A DNA stretch of 64,000 bases from Bradyrhizobium tropiciagri (GTDB lineage: Bacteria > Pseudomonadota > Alphaproteobacteria > Rhizobiales > Xanthobacteraceae): the NCBI RefSeq assembly GCF_018130545.1, contig NZ_JAFCKF010000005.1:186001-250000 (forward strand). Reading direction: 5' to 3'. The notes beneath the pieces are model-generated. The model had not been told where the DNA came from. It was given only the letters and a program-made list of their open reading frames with translations, and searched no databases. Positions 29,301 through 37,695 of this stretch are shown here, piece after piece. The position numbers were made by a program, and so were the translations under genes. Numbering within the stretch: the first letter of the stretch is position 1; each line of letters starts with the position of its first letter.

Positions 29301-29660
29301 CGCAAGGGCTACGGTCTCGGCGCGCAATCGATGATCGGCGGCGGCTTCCACGCCTCGTTCTTCACGGTGGCCTGGCCGACCGGCGAGTTCGGCGGCATGG
29401 GGCTGGAGGGCTATGTCCGGCTCGGCTTCCGGAAGGAGATGGAAGCGATCGCGGATCCGGTCGAACGCGAGAAGTATTTCCAGACCAAGGTCGCCGAACT
29501 CTACGCCAACGGCAAGGCGGTCTCGATCGCCTCGGTGCTGGAGATCGACGAAGTGATCGATCCCGCCGACACCAGGCACTGGATCATGGCGGGCTTGCGC
29601 TCGGTGCCGAAGCCAGAGCCGCGGACGCATCGCAAGCGGCCGTGCATTGATGCGTGGTAA
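26358..29660 (+). CDS. Single-chain biotin-dependent acyl-CoA carboxylase (LCC-like, BC-BCCP-CT)
   Basis: 1100 residues holding a whole carboxylase. Biotin carboxylase occupies about 1-450 (KLLIANRGEIAIRIARAA, ATP-grasp loop AGGGGRGMR at 162-170). The biotinyl domain lies around 500-570 with VLESMKMEH (K529 is the biotin site). A carboxyltransferase domain of PCC-beta type runs from about 600 to the end (GDTDRLGMTGLDGPSFVQFA, GFMVGPEAEKTA). Order and size match the single-chain long-chain acyl-CoA carboxylases described from Mycobacterium avium and Rhodopseudomonas palustris. It carboxylates an acyl-CoA with bicarbonate and ATP. ATG 26358 is chosen because the family begins at this methionine; its ribosome site is poor. 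Acyl specificity unknown. Confidence 0.9.
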   Translation: MSFKKLLIANRGEIAIRIARAAADSGLVTVAIYPADDAASLHVRAADEAHEIPGRGARAYLDIEAVIAAAKAAGCDALHPGYGFLSENTQLARRCAEEKIVFVGPSPEALDLFGDKAKAKALAKKCGVPIIAGTSGATSLDEAKAFFASLGANAAVMIKAIAGGGGRGMRVVEDLAKLDEAYARCQSEAKAAFGSDAVYVERLIRKARHIEVQIIGDRHGAISHLWERECTIQRRNQKLIEVAPSPSLSESLRARIIEAAKQLATAARYDNLGTFEFLVDDEAGEGEGAFAFIEANPRLQVEHTVTEAVLGVDLVRSQLAVAAGATLASLGLAQASVPLPRGYAMQLRVNMEVMDEKGLTKPTGGTLAVFDLPSGPGVRVDTFGYSGYRTSAAFDSLLAKVIVHSPSPKWTDVVHKASRTLREFRIGGVATNIPLLGAILAHQSFARNKISTNFIDSHVAALVGAANEHAAPLLEVSEAAATRAVATEAAPEGSLPVPAPLQGTIVAIEVAEGDLVRPGQQIAVLESMKMEHLVTAPHGGRVTKIAGGPGVTLMHGEPILFLEPAEVDGHDAAEEAAIDLDHIRPDLGELIARKAITLDENRPASVERRRKTNQRTARENIAQLVDEGSFVEYGSLAIAAQRRRRKVEDLIKNTPADGLIAGVATVNAKDFGADGARCMVISYDYTVLAGTQGHMNHKKIDRMLGLAEQWRMPLVFYAEGGGGRPGDTDRLGMTGLDGPSFVQFAKLSGLVPVVGVVSGYCFAGNAAMLGVCDVIIATKNASIGMGGPAMIEGGGLGVYHPAEVGPVSFQSPNGVIDILVEDEEEATTVAQKYLSYFQGAVADWKAPDQRLLRRAIPENRLRVYDIRNVIDLIADEGSVLEIRRDFGVGMITAFIRIEGRPFGLIANNPKHLGGAIDAAAGDKAARFMQLCDAFDIPLVSLCDTPGFMVGPEAEKTAIVRHVARMFVTGASITVPLFGIVLRKGYGLGAQSMIGGGFHASFFTVAWPTGEFGGMGLEGYVRLGFRKEMEAIADPVEREKYFQTKVAELYANGKAVSIASVLEIDEVIDPADTRHWIMAGLRSVPKPEPRTHRKRPCIDAW

Positions 29661-29701
29661 GGCCGCGTAGGGTGGGTTAGCGGATCGTGCCACACATTCG
29701 G

Positions 29702-29826
29702 TGTCGTCCCGGCGAAGGCCGGGGACCCATAACCACCGATGGTCATTGTTGCACGACGCTGGGGCCACAGCTCACTTCAACGACGCAAGTCTGTGGTAAT
29801 GGGTCCCGGCCTTCGCTGGGACGACG
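29702..29826. repeat. Palindromic intergenic element, family B
   Basis: Arms GTCGTCCCGGCGAAGGCCGG (29703-29729 in full) and TGGGTCCCGGCCTTCGCTGG (29800-29825) are inverted copies. The ~70-base loop has no recognisable content. It lies between two convergent genes, so it may serve as a bidirectional terminator. This sequence type is commonly scattered in rhizobial genomes. Confidence 0.75.
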
Positions 29827-29864
29827 GTGATGGATGGGGCAGGCGACTCGGGTCACTTAAGGAA

Positions 29865-31499
29865 TCAGTCCAACCTCAACTCCGCATATCCCCCCGCCGC
29901 GACCGCGTCGCATCGCTCGCGATAGGCCGGCGCGCTGCCGCTGTAGCGGGCGACGATGCGCCTTTGCTTGCCGTCGACGTTGCGGTTGATCCCGGTCATC
30001 CAGGAATCGACCTCGTTGGAGAGCAGGCCGACGCCGAGCGCCTTGACGTGATCGGTCCAGCCGGCGGTGCCCTCCGGCGTGGCGTCGAGGAAGGTCAGGC
30101 CTCTCTGCTGCGCGAAGCGGATCAGGCCGGTGACCCAGTCGACGCTGTACTCGATGCTGCGCGGGATGTTGCCGAGCGCGGTGTGCGGACCCATCAGCAT
30201 CATCATGTTGGGGAAGCCGTCGACCATCAGCCCGAGATATGTCTCCGGGCCGTCGGTCCACTTCTGCTTCAGCTGCGCGCCGTGCGCGCCGCGGATGTCG
30301 ATCTTGTCAAAGCTGCCGGTGATGGCATCGAAGCCGGTGGCGTAGATGATGATGTCGAACGCGTAGTCCCTGTCGCTGGTCCGGATACCCTCGGGCGTGA
30401 TCCGCTCGATCGGTGTTGCCTTGATATCGACCAGCTCGACATTGTCGCGATTATAGACCTCGTAATAGAAGGTCTCGAGCGGCAGCCGCCGCGTGCCAAA
30501 ACCGTGGTTTGTCGGGATCAGCATCTCCGCGACCTTCGGGTCCCTGACACGCTCGCGGATCTTGCGCGCGACGAAATCGCTGATCGTCGCATTCGCCTTG
30601 CGGTCGATCAGGATATCCCTGAAATTGCCCTGCCAGATGCCGAAGCCGCGCTCGCCATAGAGTTTTTCGTAGAACGCCTCGCGCTCTGCGTCGCTCACCT
30701 CGAACGCGCCGCGCGGATCCGGCGTATGCACGAAACAGGCAAACGTCTCCTTGCAGCGCGCGAAGATCTCGGGGTACCCGGCCTTGATCTTCGCCTGGGT
30801 TTCCGCGTCGATCTTGACGTTGTGCAGCGGCGCCGCCCAGTTGGCGGTGCGCTGGAATATGGTGAGGTGGCCGACCTCGCCGGCGATGGTCTGGATGGTC
30901 TGGATGCCGGTCGCGCCGGTGCCGATCACGGCGACTCGCTTACCGGTGAAATCGACCTTCTGCTTCGGCCAGCGCGCGGTGTGAAATGACTGGCCCTTGA
31001 AATCGTCGATGCCCGCGACGCGCGGCAGGGTCGGCGTCGACAAAGGACCAATCGCGGTGATCAGGAAACGGCAGCTGTGCCGCGCGCCGCTCTCCAGCGT
31101 GACCTGCCAGTTCCGTGCCTCGTCCTGGTAGATCGCGGACGTGACGCGGCTCTCGAACTGGATGTCGCGGCGCAGGTCGAACTTGTCGGCGACGTAGTTG
31201 CAGTAGCGCAGGGTCTCGGGCTGGCCGGCGAAATGCTCCGACCATTCCCATTCCTGCAACAGCTCCTTCGAGAAGGAATAACCGTAGGAATAGCTCTCGG
31301 AATCGAAGCGCGCGCCGGGATAGCGGTTCCAGTACCAGGTGCCGCCGACGCCGGTGCCGGCCTCGAACACGCGCGCTTTGAGGCCAAGCTCGCGCAGCCG
31401 GTACAGTTGATACATGCCGGACAGGCCGGCGCCGATGATGATGACGTCGTAGTCCAGCGCAGCCGTCTGGGCGGTTTCGTCCTGGCGCAATGCGGCCAC
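29865..31499 (-). CDS. Flavin-containing monooxygenase, Baeyer-Villiger (cyclohexanone monooxygenase-like) type
   Basis: 544 residues. FAD-binding GAGLSGMYQLYRL near the N-terminus, a second Rossmann motif VAVIGTGATGIQTIQ for NADPH and, between them, FKGQSFHTARWPK, which fits the Baeyer-Villiger fingerprint FxGxxxHxxxW(P/D). Such enzymes insert oxygen into cyclic or linear ketones to give lactones or esters. GTG 31499 is chosen (GGGGAG upstream, and family proteins begin shortly before the FAD motif); an upstream TTG at 31562 is also open. Transcribed away from the P450 gene, from which it is separated by 234 bases. Ketone substrate unknown. Confidence 0.88.
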   Translation of the reverse strand: MAALRQDETAQTAALDYDVIIIGAGLSGMYQLYRLRELGLKARVFEAGTGVGGTWYWNRYPGARFDSESYSYGYSFSKELLQEWEWSEHFAGQPETLRYCNYVADKFDLRRDIQFESRVTSAIYQDEARNWQVTLESGARHSCRFLITAIGPLSTPTLPRVAGIDDFKGQSFHTARWPKQKVDFTGKRVAVIGTGATGIQTIQTIAGEVGHLTIFQRTANWAAPLHNVKIDAETQAKIKAGYPEIFARCKETFACFVHTPDPRGAFEVSDAEREAFYEKLYGERGFGIWQGNFRDILIDRKANATISDFVARKIRERVRDPKVAEMLIPTNHGFGTRRLPLETFYYEVYNRDNVELVDIKATPIERITPEGIRTSDRDYAFDIIIYATGFDAITGSFDKIDIRGAHGAQLKQKWTDGPETYLGLMVDGFPNMMMLMGPHTALGNIPRSIEYSVDWVTGLIRFAQQRGLTFLDATPEGTAGWTDHVKALGVGLLSNEVDSWMTGINRNVDGKQRRIVARYSGSAPAYRERCDAVAAGGYAELRLD

Positions 31500-31733
31500 C
31501 TGTCGTTGCTCCCCGATCGATCGATTGCCGGCAAGGCTAACCGGTCTTGCTGCCGCCGACAAACATCGCAGAGCGGGGCTGCTATCGCGATTTGCCGGGT
31601 TCGCCCGCCCGCGCGCATTCCGCGCGGCGGATGGTCCGCCCTGCGGCTTTACTCGGCTGTGGGATTGCCTCTATCGTCAGTCGGACACAACGATCGCCCG
31701 CCAAGCGGCGACGGAACCAGCGGGAGTGAAGCG

Positions 31734-32957
31734 ATGGGAGAGGCGCTGCGCAGGTCGACGTCGTCAGATGTCAGCAATCCCCGGCTTTATCAGGACGACA
31801 CCTGGCGTCCGCTGTTCGCCCAGCTCCGCCGCGACGATCCCGTGCATTATTGCGAGGCGTCAGCCTACGGGCCGTATTGGTCGGTGACGCGCTATGACGA
31901 CATCTTCGCGGTCGAGCTCGATCACCAGAACTATTCCTCGGCCTCCGAGCTCGGCGGTATCCAGGTCGCTGACCAGCCGAAGGGGCAGGAGCGGCCGAGC
32001 TTCATCCGCATGGACCCGCCCGGCCACACCGCGCAACGCCGCACGGTGGCGCCGATCGTGGCGCCGTCGAACCTCGCCAATTTCGACGCCTTGATCCGCA
32101 AGCGCACCTCGGCCGTGCTCGACGCGCTGCCGCGCAACGAGACCTTCGACTGGGCCGAGCGGGTCTCGGTCGATCTCACCAACATGATGCTGGCGACGCT
32201 GTTCGATTTCCCCTCCGAAGACCGCGCCAAGCTGACCTGGTGGTCGGACGTCGCGATCGCCAATGTCGAGTCGCCCGACGCTGTGGTGCATTCGGAGGCT
32301 GAACGCACCGCCGAGCTGGTCCAGATGGGAGACTATTTCCGCAAGCTATGGGACGCGCGGGTCGATGCGCCGCCGACCTTCGACCTGATCTCGATGCTGG
32401 CGCATTCGGAAGCGACGCGGAATCTGGAGCCGCGCGAGTTCATCGGCACCATCGGGCTCCTGATCGTCGGCGGCAACGACACCACGCGGAATTCGATGTC
32501 GGCCGGCCTGATGGCGCTGTGCGAGAACCCCGAGCAGTTCGAGCTGGTTCGCGCCAGGCCGGAGCTGATCCCGAACCTGGTGTCCGAGACCATCCGCTAC
32601 CACACGCCGGTGCTTCACATGCGCCGCACCGCGCGCAACGATGTTGAGCTCGCCGGTCGGTCGATCAAAAAAGGCGACAAGGTCGTGATGTGGTACATCT
32701 CCGGCAACCGGGACGAGGACAAGATCGAGCGTGCCGATGAATTCATCATCGACCGCGCCAAGCCGCGCCAGCATCTTGCCTTCGGCGCCGGCATCCACCG
32801 CTGCGTCGGCGATCGCCTCGCCGAGCAGCAATTGCGCATCCTCTGGGAGGAGGTTTTGGCGCGCGATCTGCGTTTTGAGCTGATGGGCCCACCGCAAAGG
32901 CTCTATTCCAATTTCATCCGCGGTATACGAAGCTTGCCGGTGAGAATCGTGAATTGA
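31734..32957 (+). CDS. Cytochrome P450, CYP153-like
   Basis: 407 residues. Haem loop FGAGIHRCVG with ligand C357; I-helix GGNDTTRN (246-253); ExxR at E285-R288. The N-terminal half closely follows the CYP153 pattern: LFAQLRRDDPVHYCE, YGPYWSVTRYDDI, SSASELGGIQ, FIRMDPPGHTAQR, IVAPSNLANF and MMLATLFDFP. CYP153 enzymes are soluble class I P450s that hydroxylate the terminal carbon of alkanes, fatty acids and some terpenes, using ferredoxin and ferredoxin reductase. Neither partner gene is adjacent, which is unusual. ATG 31734 has GGGAG nine bases upstream. A GMC alcohol dehydrogenase follows, consistent with alcohol oxidation after hydroxylation. Confidence 0.9.
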   Translation: MGEALRRSTSSDVSNPRLYQDDTWRPLFAQLRRDDPVHYCEASAYGPYWSVTRYDDIFAVELDHQNYSSASELGGIQVADQPKGQERPSFIRMDPPGHTAQRRTVAPIVAPSNLANFDALIRKRTSAVLDALPRNETFDWAERVSVDLTNMMLATLFDFPSEDRAKLTWWSDVAIANVESPDAVVHSEAERTAELVQMGDYFRKLWDARVDAPPTFDLISMLAHSEATRNLEPREFIGTIGLLIVGGNDTTRNSMSAGLMALCENPEQFELVRARPELIPNLVSETIRYHTPVLHMRRTARNDVELAGRSIKKGDKVVMWYISGNRDEDKIERADEFIIDRAKPRQHLAFGAGIHRCVGDRLAEQQLRILWEEVLARDLRFELMGPPQRLYSNFIRGIRSLPVRIVN

Positions 32958-32968
32958 GGCATTACCCC

Positions 32969-33051
32969 GTCATTGCGAGGAGCGAAGCGACGAAGCAATC
33001 CACCTCGCTGCCTGGGGGAAGAATGGATTGCTTCGCGTCGCTCGCAATGAC
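32969..33051. repeat. Palindromic intergenic element, family C
   Basis: Arms GTCATTGCGAGGAGCGAAGC (from 32969) and its inverse ending near 33051 (GCTTCGCGTCGCTCGCAATG) flank a short loop. The near-perfect stem, with the inner GAAGCAATCCA / TGGATTGCTTC pair, could form a stable hairpin between the P450 and GMC genes. No gene lies within. Confidence 0.75.
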
Positions 33052-33077
33052 AGAAGAAGAAATTCCAAGGAACAAGA

Positions 33078-34679
33078 ATGAAGAACGATCCCGTTGACGT
33101 CCTGATCATCGGCGCCGGCGCGTCCGGCGCCGCGGTGGCCTGGAGCCTCGCCGACACCAAGATGCATATCCTCTGCCTCGATCAGGGCGGTTGGATGAAT
33201 CCCGCCGAATATCCAAGCACCGGGCGCGATTGGGAGGCGAAATTCTACGGCGAGTGGTCGTCGAGCCCCAACATCCGCAAACGGCCCGAGGACTACCCGA
33301 TCAACGACGACAATTCGCCGATCAAGGTCGTCAATTTCAACGCGGTCGGCGGCTCGACCGTGATGTACACCGCGCACTGGCCGCGGCTGCATCCGTCCGA
33401 CTTCAAGGTGAAGACGCTCGACGGCGTCGCCGACGACTGGCCGATCGACTACGACGCGCTGACGCCGTTCTTCGAGGAGAACGATCGCATGATGGGCACG
33501 TCGGGCCTGTCGGGCGATCCGCTGTCGCCGCTGTCGCATCCGCCGATGCCGCCGCAGCCGCTCGGGTTGTCGGGCCCCTTGATCGGCAAGGCCATGAACA
33601 AGCTCGGCTGGCACTGGTGGCCGTCCGACACCACGGTGGCGACGACGGATTACGAGGGCAGGGCGCGCTGTATCAATCTCGGCCATTGCACGCCGGCCTG
33701 CGCGCAGGGCGCAAAATCCTCCACCGACATCACCTACTGGCCGCACGCGATCCGCGCCGGCGTCGAGGTCAAGACCCATTGCCGGGTGCGCGAGATCCTG
33801 ACCAACGAGCACGGCATGGCCTCCGGCGTCGTCTATTACGACAAGGACGGCGTCGAGCAATTCCAGCCGGCCGAGGTCGTCATCATCGCCTGCAACGGCG
33901 TCGGCACGCCGCGGCTGCTGCTCAACTCGGTGTCGGGAAAATTCCCGAATGGGCTGGCCAACTCGTCCGGCCTGGTCGGCAAGAACCTGATGTTCCACCC
34001 TTACGCGCAGATCTACGGCTTCGTGAAGGAGCCGACCGACAGCAATCGCGCGCCGCCGACCTGCCTGTGGAGCAAGGAGTGGTATGACACCGATCTGTCG
34101 CGCGGCTTCGTGCGCGGTTACGGCGTCCAGTTCGTCCGCGGTGCGGGCCCGGTGTTCGAGGCCGTGACGAGCGAGCAGAAGGGTATCCTGCCCTGGGGCA
34201 GGGATCATCACCGCGTGTTCCGCAAGCTGAACGGTCATCGGCTCGGCTTCTCGGCGATCTGCGAGGATCTTCCGGAGGAGCACAACCGCGTCACGCTCGA
34301 TCCGGTGCTGAAGGACGGCCACGGCATTCCGGCGCCGCGGATCGACTACACGATCAGCGAGAACAGCCGGAAAATGATGGACCATGCGCTGGCGCGCGGC
34401 CGCGAAATCCTCGAAGCCGCCGGCGCGACCGATCTCTGCGTCAACGCGCCGATCCCCTGGGGCGGCTGGCATCTGCTCGGCACCGCGCGGATGGGCACCG
34501 ATCCGGCGCGCTCCGTGGTCAATGAATGGGGCCGCTCGCACGACGTCAAGAACCTGTTCATCGTCGACGGCAGCATCTTCGTCACCTCGGGCGGTGTGAA
34601 CCCGACCTCCACCATCCAGGCCCTCGCGCTCTACATCGCCGACCAGATGAAGCAGCGCCTCGCCAATCTGTTCGATTGA
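33078..34679 (+). CDS. GMC-family FAD oxidoreductase (alcohol dehydrogenase type)
   Basis: 533 residues. N-terminal FAD motif VLIIGAGASGAAVAWSLAD, then NFNAVGGSTVMYTAHWPRL, the GMC region that contacts flavin. The C-terminal active-site block reads GGWHLLGTARMGTDP (catalytic His) and GGVNPTSTIQALALYIADQM. No signal peptide. The length and a cysteine-containing CINLGHCTPACAQG segment resemble gluconate 2-dehydrogenase-type flavoprotein subunits. Followed seven bases later by a small-subunit gene. Its position 120 bases after the P450 suggests it oxidises the P450-derived alcohol, but the substrate is not proven. Confidence 0.88.
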   Translation: MKNDPVDVLIIGAGASGAAVAWSLADTKMHILCLDQGGWMNPAEYPSTGRDWEAKFYGEWSSSPNIRKRPEDYPINDDNSPIKVVNFNAVGGSTVMYTAHWPRLHPSDFKVKTLDGVADDWPIDYDALTPFFEENDRMMGTSGLSGDPLSPLSHPPMPPQPLGLSGPLIGKAMNKLGWHWWPSDTTVATTDYEGRARCINLGHCTPACAQGAKSSTDITYWPHAIRAGVEVKTHCRVREILTNEHGMASGVVYYDKDGVEQFQPAEVVIIACNGVGTPRLLLNSVSGKFPNGLANSSGLVGKNLMFHPYAQIYGFVKEPTDSNRAPPTCLWSKEWYDTDLSRGFVRGYGVQFVRGAGPVFEAVTSEQKGILPWGRDHHRVFRKLNGHRLGFSAICEDLPEEHNRVTLDPVLKDGHGIPAPRIDYTISENSRKMMDHALARGREILEAAGATDLCVNAPIPWGGWHLLGTARMGTDPARSVVNEWGRSHDVKNLFIVDGSIFVTSGGVNPTSTIQALALYIADQMKQRLANLFD

Positions 34680-34686
34680 GACCGTC

Positions 34687-35139
34687 ATGTCCGATGCAAA
34701 ACAACTGACCGCAGCCCAGCGCGCCGATCTCCGCACCATCGCCGCGATGATCGTGCCCGCCAGCGACGAGTACAAGGTGCCGGGCGCCGATGATGCCGCG
34801 ATCCAGGCCGACATGCTGGCAACGCTCGGCCGCGACACCACGCTGGTCGCGCAGGCGCTGGACCACTTGGCAAAGCTTGCGGGCGGACCGCTCGCCGAGC
34901 TCGACGATTCGAGGCGCGATGCGGTGGCGCAGGAGTTTCGCAAGCTTGGCGGCGCTGCCGCGGCGACGCTCGTCCGCGTGGTGTTGCAATGCTACTACCG
35001 CGACGACCGCGTGCTGCGCTCGCTCGGGCTCGACCCGCGCGCGCCGTTTCCCAAAGGTCATGTGCTGCCGGATGGCGACTGGTCGCTGCTCGATCCGGTC
35101 AAGGCGCGTGGCGGCACGCTGCGCGGCGCATCGCGTTGA
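34687..35139 (+). CDS. Gluconate 2-dehydrogenase subunit 3-like small protein (no export signal)
   Basis: 150 residues, helical, beginning LTAAQRADLRTIAAMIVPAS. This matches the start of gluconate 2-dehydrogenase subunit 3 family proteins (an ALxAIaeriiPa-type helix). Unlike the next gene it has no Tat signal and is shorter. It is placed directly after the first GMC gene, with a seven-base gap, so it is likely the partner subunit of that flavoprotein. Precise role is unknown even in the family; it may act in folding or co-export of the flavoprotein. Confidence 0.68.
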   Translation: MSDAKQLTAAQRADLRTIAAMIVPASDEYKVPGADDAAIQADMLATLGRDTTLVAQALDHLAKLAGGPLAELDDSRRDAVAQEFRKLGGAAAATLVRVVLQCYYRDDRVLRSLGLDPRAPFPKGHVLPDGDWSLLDPVKARGGTLRGASR

Positions 35140-35152
35140 AGGGGGGACAACC

Positions 35153-35932
35153 ATGGGGCCAACTGATCGCAGCCGCGAAGCCAAGGCGCTCCGTCGGGGT
35201 GCCGGTTCCGGATCGTCGCGTCGCGCGTTCCTGCTGGCGACCGCGGCCCTCCTCGTCACGGGCAAGGGCGTCAGCGCACGCGTGGTCACCAAGGTGCTGC
35301 CATGGCGTCCCAACGAGGCCTATCCCGTCACGCCGGTCGTCCCCGGCGGCTACCTGTTCTTCACGGCGAATGAGGCTGCCGTCGTCGAGGCCTTTGCCGA
35401 GCGTCTGATCCCCGCGGATGAGCTGGGTCCCGGCGCCAGGCAGGCTGGCGTCACGACGTTCATCGATCGCCAGCTCACCGGACCCTATGGTGGACATGAT
35501 TGGCTCTACATGGAGGGGCCGTTCGCTCAAAATCCGCTGCCGACGCAGGGGCTGCAATCGGAGCTGACGCCGCGGCAGCAATACCGCAACGGGATTGCCG
35601 CGCTCGAGGCCTATTGCAAATCGAGCTTCAGTCGCAGCTTCACGGAGCTCGACGCCGGCGAGCAGGATAAATTGATTGCCGGGCTGGAAAAGGGCGAGGT
35701 TCAACTGCCGAACTTCTCCGGCAAGATGCTGTTTACGGCGATCCACACCAACACGGTCGAGGGATTCTTTGCCGATCCGATCTATGGCGGCAACCGCGAC
35801 ATGGTCGGCTGGAAGCTCGTTGGTTTCCCCGGCACGCGCTACGATTTCCGCGACGTGATCGACCGGCCCAACCAGGCCTACACTTTGCCGCCGGTCAGCA
35901 TGCAGGGCCGCCCGGCCTGGGGAGAGCGCTGA
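35153..35932 (+). CDS. Gluconate 2-dehydrogenase subunit 3 family protein, Tat-exported
   Basis: 259 residues. The N-terminus has a twin-arginine signal (SSRRAFLLATAALLVTG). The mature part includes YLFFTANEAAVVEAFAERLI, then IPADELGPGARQAGVTTFID, the family signature, and a C-terminal YGGNRDMVGWKLVGFPG. In characterised gluconate and fructose dehydrogenase complexes this small subunit carries the Tat signal and pilots the flavoprotein across the membrane. ATG 35153 is preceded by AAGGGGGGA. Its stop shares one base with the ATG of the GMC gene (TGATG), so the two are made together. Confidence 0.87.
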   Translation: MGPTDRSREAKALRRGAGSGSSRRAFLLATAALLVTGKGVSARVVTKVLPWRPNEAYPVTPVVPGGYLFFTANEAAVVEAFAERLIPADELGPGARQAGVTTFIDRQLTGPYGGHDWLYMEGPFAQNPLPTQGLQSELTPRQQYRNGIAALEAYCKSSFSRSFTELDAGEQDKLIAGLEKGEVQLPNFSGKMLFTAIHTNTVEGFFADPIYGGNRDMVGWKLVGFPGTRYDFRDVIDRPNQAYTLPPVSMQGRPAWGER

Positions 35933-37695
35933 TGGTCCGTCGCCTTCCGCGCAAAGATGTCGTCATCGTCGGGCTCGGCTGGACCGGCTCGATCGTCGCC
36001 TACGAACTGGCCCGCCTCGGACTTGATGTCGTTGCATTGGAGCGCGGACCCTGGCGCGACACCGCGAGCGATTTCAACATCGGTACCGCGCCGGACGAGC
36101 TGCGCTATGCCGTGCGTCACGACATTTTCCTGCGCCCGAAGCAGGAAACGCTCACGATGCGCAACCATCCCTCGCAGACCGCGCTGCCGATCCGCAAATG
36201 GGGCAGCTTTCTGCCGGGCAATGGCGTCGGCGGCGCCGGCCTGCACTGGAACGGACAGACCTGGCGCTTCCTGCCCGACGACTTCCGGATTCGCAGCCAC
36301 ATGATCGAGCGCTATGGCGCCGGCATCATGCCGGAGGGCAATCAGATCCAGGACTGGCCGGTCAGCTATGACGAGCTCGAACCTCACTATGACAGGTTCG
36401 AACAGGTTGCCGGCATCTCCGGCAAGGCCGGCAATATCAAGGGCACGATCCAGCCCGGTGGCAATCCGTTCGAGGGGGCGCGCGCGCGCGAGTATCCGAC
36501 GCCGCCGATGAAGCAGGGCTATGCGCAGTCGCTGTTCACCAAGGCCGCGACCGGGATGGGCCTGCACCCGTTTCCGCGGCCGTCCGGCAATATCTCGTCG
36601 GCCTACACCAATCCGTATGGCTGCAGCATGGCGCCGTGCACCTATTGCGGATTCTGCGAATGGTTCGGCTGCGCCAATTATTCGAAGTCGTCGCCACAGA
36701 CCTGCGTGCTGCCGGCGCTGGTCCGGGAGCCTACCTTCGAGGCGCGTACCGACTGCGAGGTGACAAAGGTGAACCTCAGCGCCGACGGCAAGATGGCCAC
36801 CGGCGTGACCTATATCGATGCCGCCGGGGAGGAGTGCGAACAGCCCGGCGATCTTGTGCTGGTGTGCGCGTTCAGCCTGTTCAATGTACGGCTGCTGCTG
36901 CTCTCCGGCATCGGCAAGCCCTACGATCCGGCAACCGGCGAGGGCGTCGTCGGACGCAATTATGCCTACCAGACCGGTTCTGGTGCCTCCGCCTTCTTCG
37001 AGGATGCGAAGTTCAATCCGTTCGCGGCGGCGGGTTCGCTCGGTGTCGCCCTCGACGACTACAACAGCGACAATTTCGATCACGGCCCGCATGGCTTCGT
37101 CGGCGGCGCCTCGATCACCTCGGCGCACACCAACGGCCGGCCGATCCGCTATCACCCGGTCCCGCCGGGAACGCCGGCCTGGGGCAGTGCCTGGAAGAAG
37201 GCGGTCAAGGACACCTACCAGCGCGTCACCTATGTCGGTGCGCAGGGCAGCGTGATGAGTTACCGCAACAACTATCTCGACCTCGATCCGACCTACAAGG
37301 ATCCGCTCGGGCGGCCGTTGATGCGGATGACGTTCGACTATCAGCCGAACGAGCAGAAGATGGCGAACTGGATGGCCGAGCGCTGCCAGGAGATCGCCAA
37401 GGCGATGGGCGCCAAGACCACGCAGCTCAATCGCCTGCGGGTGCCGTGGTCGGTTGTGCCCTACCAGACCACGCACAACACCGGCGGCGCGGTGATGGGG
37501 TCCGATCCGAACACCAGCGTGCTCAATCGCTATTTGCAGTCCTGGGATGTCTCCAACGTGTTCGTGATGGGCGCGTCCGCCTTTCCGCAGAACGCCGGCT
37601 ACAACCCAACCGGCACCGTCGGCGCGCTGACCTATTGGAGCCTGGAGGCGATTTTCAAATATCTGAAGTCGCCCGGCGCGCTGGTGTCGCGATGA
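35932..37695 (+). CDS. GMC-family FAD oxidoreductase, gluconate 2-dehydrogenase flavoprotein type
   Basis: 587 residues. FAD motif VVIVGLGWTGSIVAYELARL; FLPGNGVGGAGLHWNGQTWR; a cysteine-rich loop CSMAPCTYCGFCEWFGCANY that may bind a cluster, or reflect the 3Fe-4S site reported for related FAD-dependent dehydrogenases; C-terminal catalytic region TTHNTGGAVMGSDP and GASAFPQNAGYNPTGTVGAL. It has no signal peptide of its own, consistent with co-export with the Tat-bearing small subunit encoded just upstream. It overlaps the cytochrome c gene by four bases. Together they form a periplasmic dehydrogenase complex passing electrons to the respiratory chain. Confidence 0.9.
   Translation: MVRRLPRKDVVIVGLGWTGSIVAYELARLGLDVVALERGPWRDTASDFNIGTAPDELRYAVRHDIFLRPKQETLTMRNHPSQTALPIRKWGSFLPGNGVGGAGLHWNGQTWRFLPDDFRIRSHMIERYGAGIMPEGNQIQDWPVSYDELEPHYDRFEQVAGISGKAGNIKGTIQPGGNPFEGARAREYPTPPMKQGYAQSLFTKAATGMGLHPFPRPSGNISSAYTNPYGCSMAPCTYCGFCEWFGCANYSKSSPQTCVLPALVREPTFEARTDCEVTKVNLSADGKMATGVTYIDAAGEECEQPGDLVLVCAFSLFNVRLLLLSGIGKPYDPATGEGVVGRNYAYQTGSGASAFFEDAKFNPFAAAGSLGVALDDYNSDNFDHGPHGFVGGASITSAHTNGRPIRYHPVPPGTPAWGSAWKKAVKDTYQRVTYVGAQGSVMSYRNNYLDLDPTYKDPLGRPLMRMTFDYQPNEQKMANWMAERCQEIAKAMGAKTTQLNRLRVPWSVVPYQTTHNTGGAVMGSDPNTSVLNRYLQSWDVSNVFVMGASAFPQNAGYNPTGTVGALTYWSLEAIFKYLKSPGALVSR

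Noticed and set aside
29739-30989. A 416-codon plus-strand frame opposite the Baeyer-Villiger monooxygenase
   Set aside because: It begins inside a palindromic repeat and is otherwise antisense to a gene with clear FAD and NADPH motifs.
32970-34943. A 657-codon minus-strand frame opposite the GMC gene (and similar ones at 1911-3449, 13501-15135 and 35878-37476)
   Set aside because: Composition is that of reverse-complemented GC-rich genes, no motif or ribosome site is seen, and the plus strand encodes clear enzymes.
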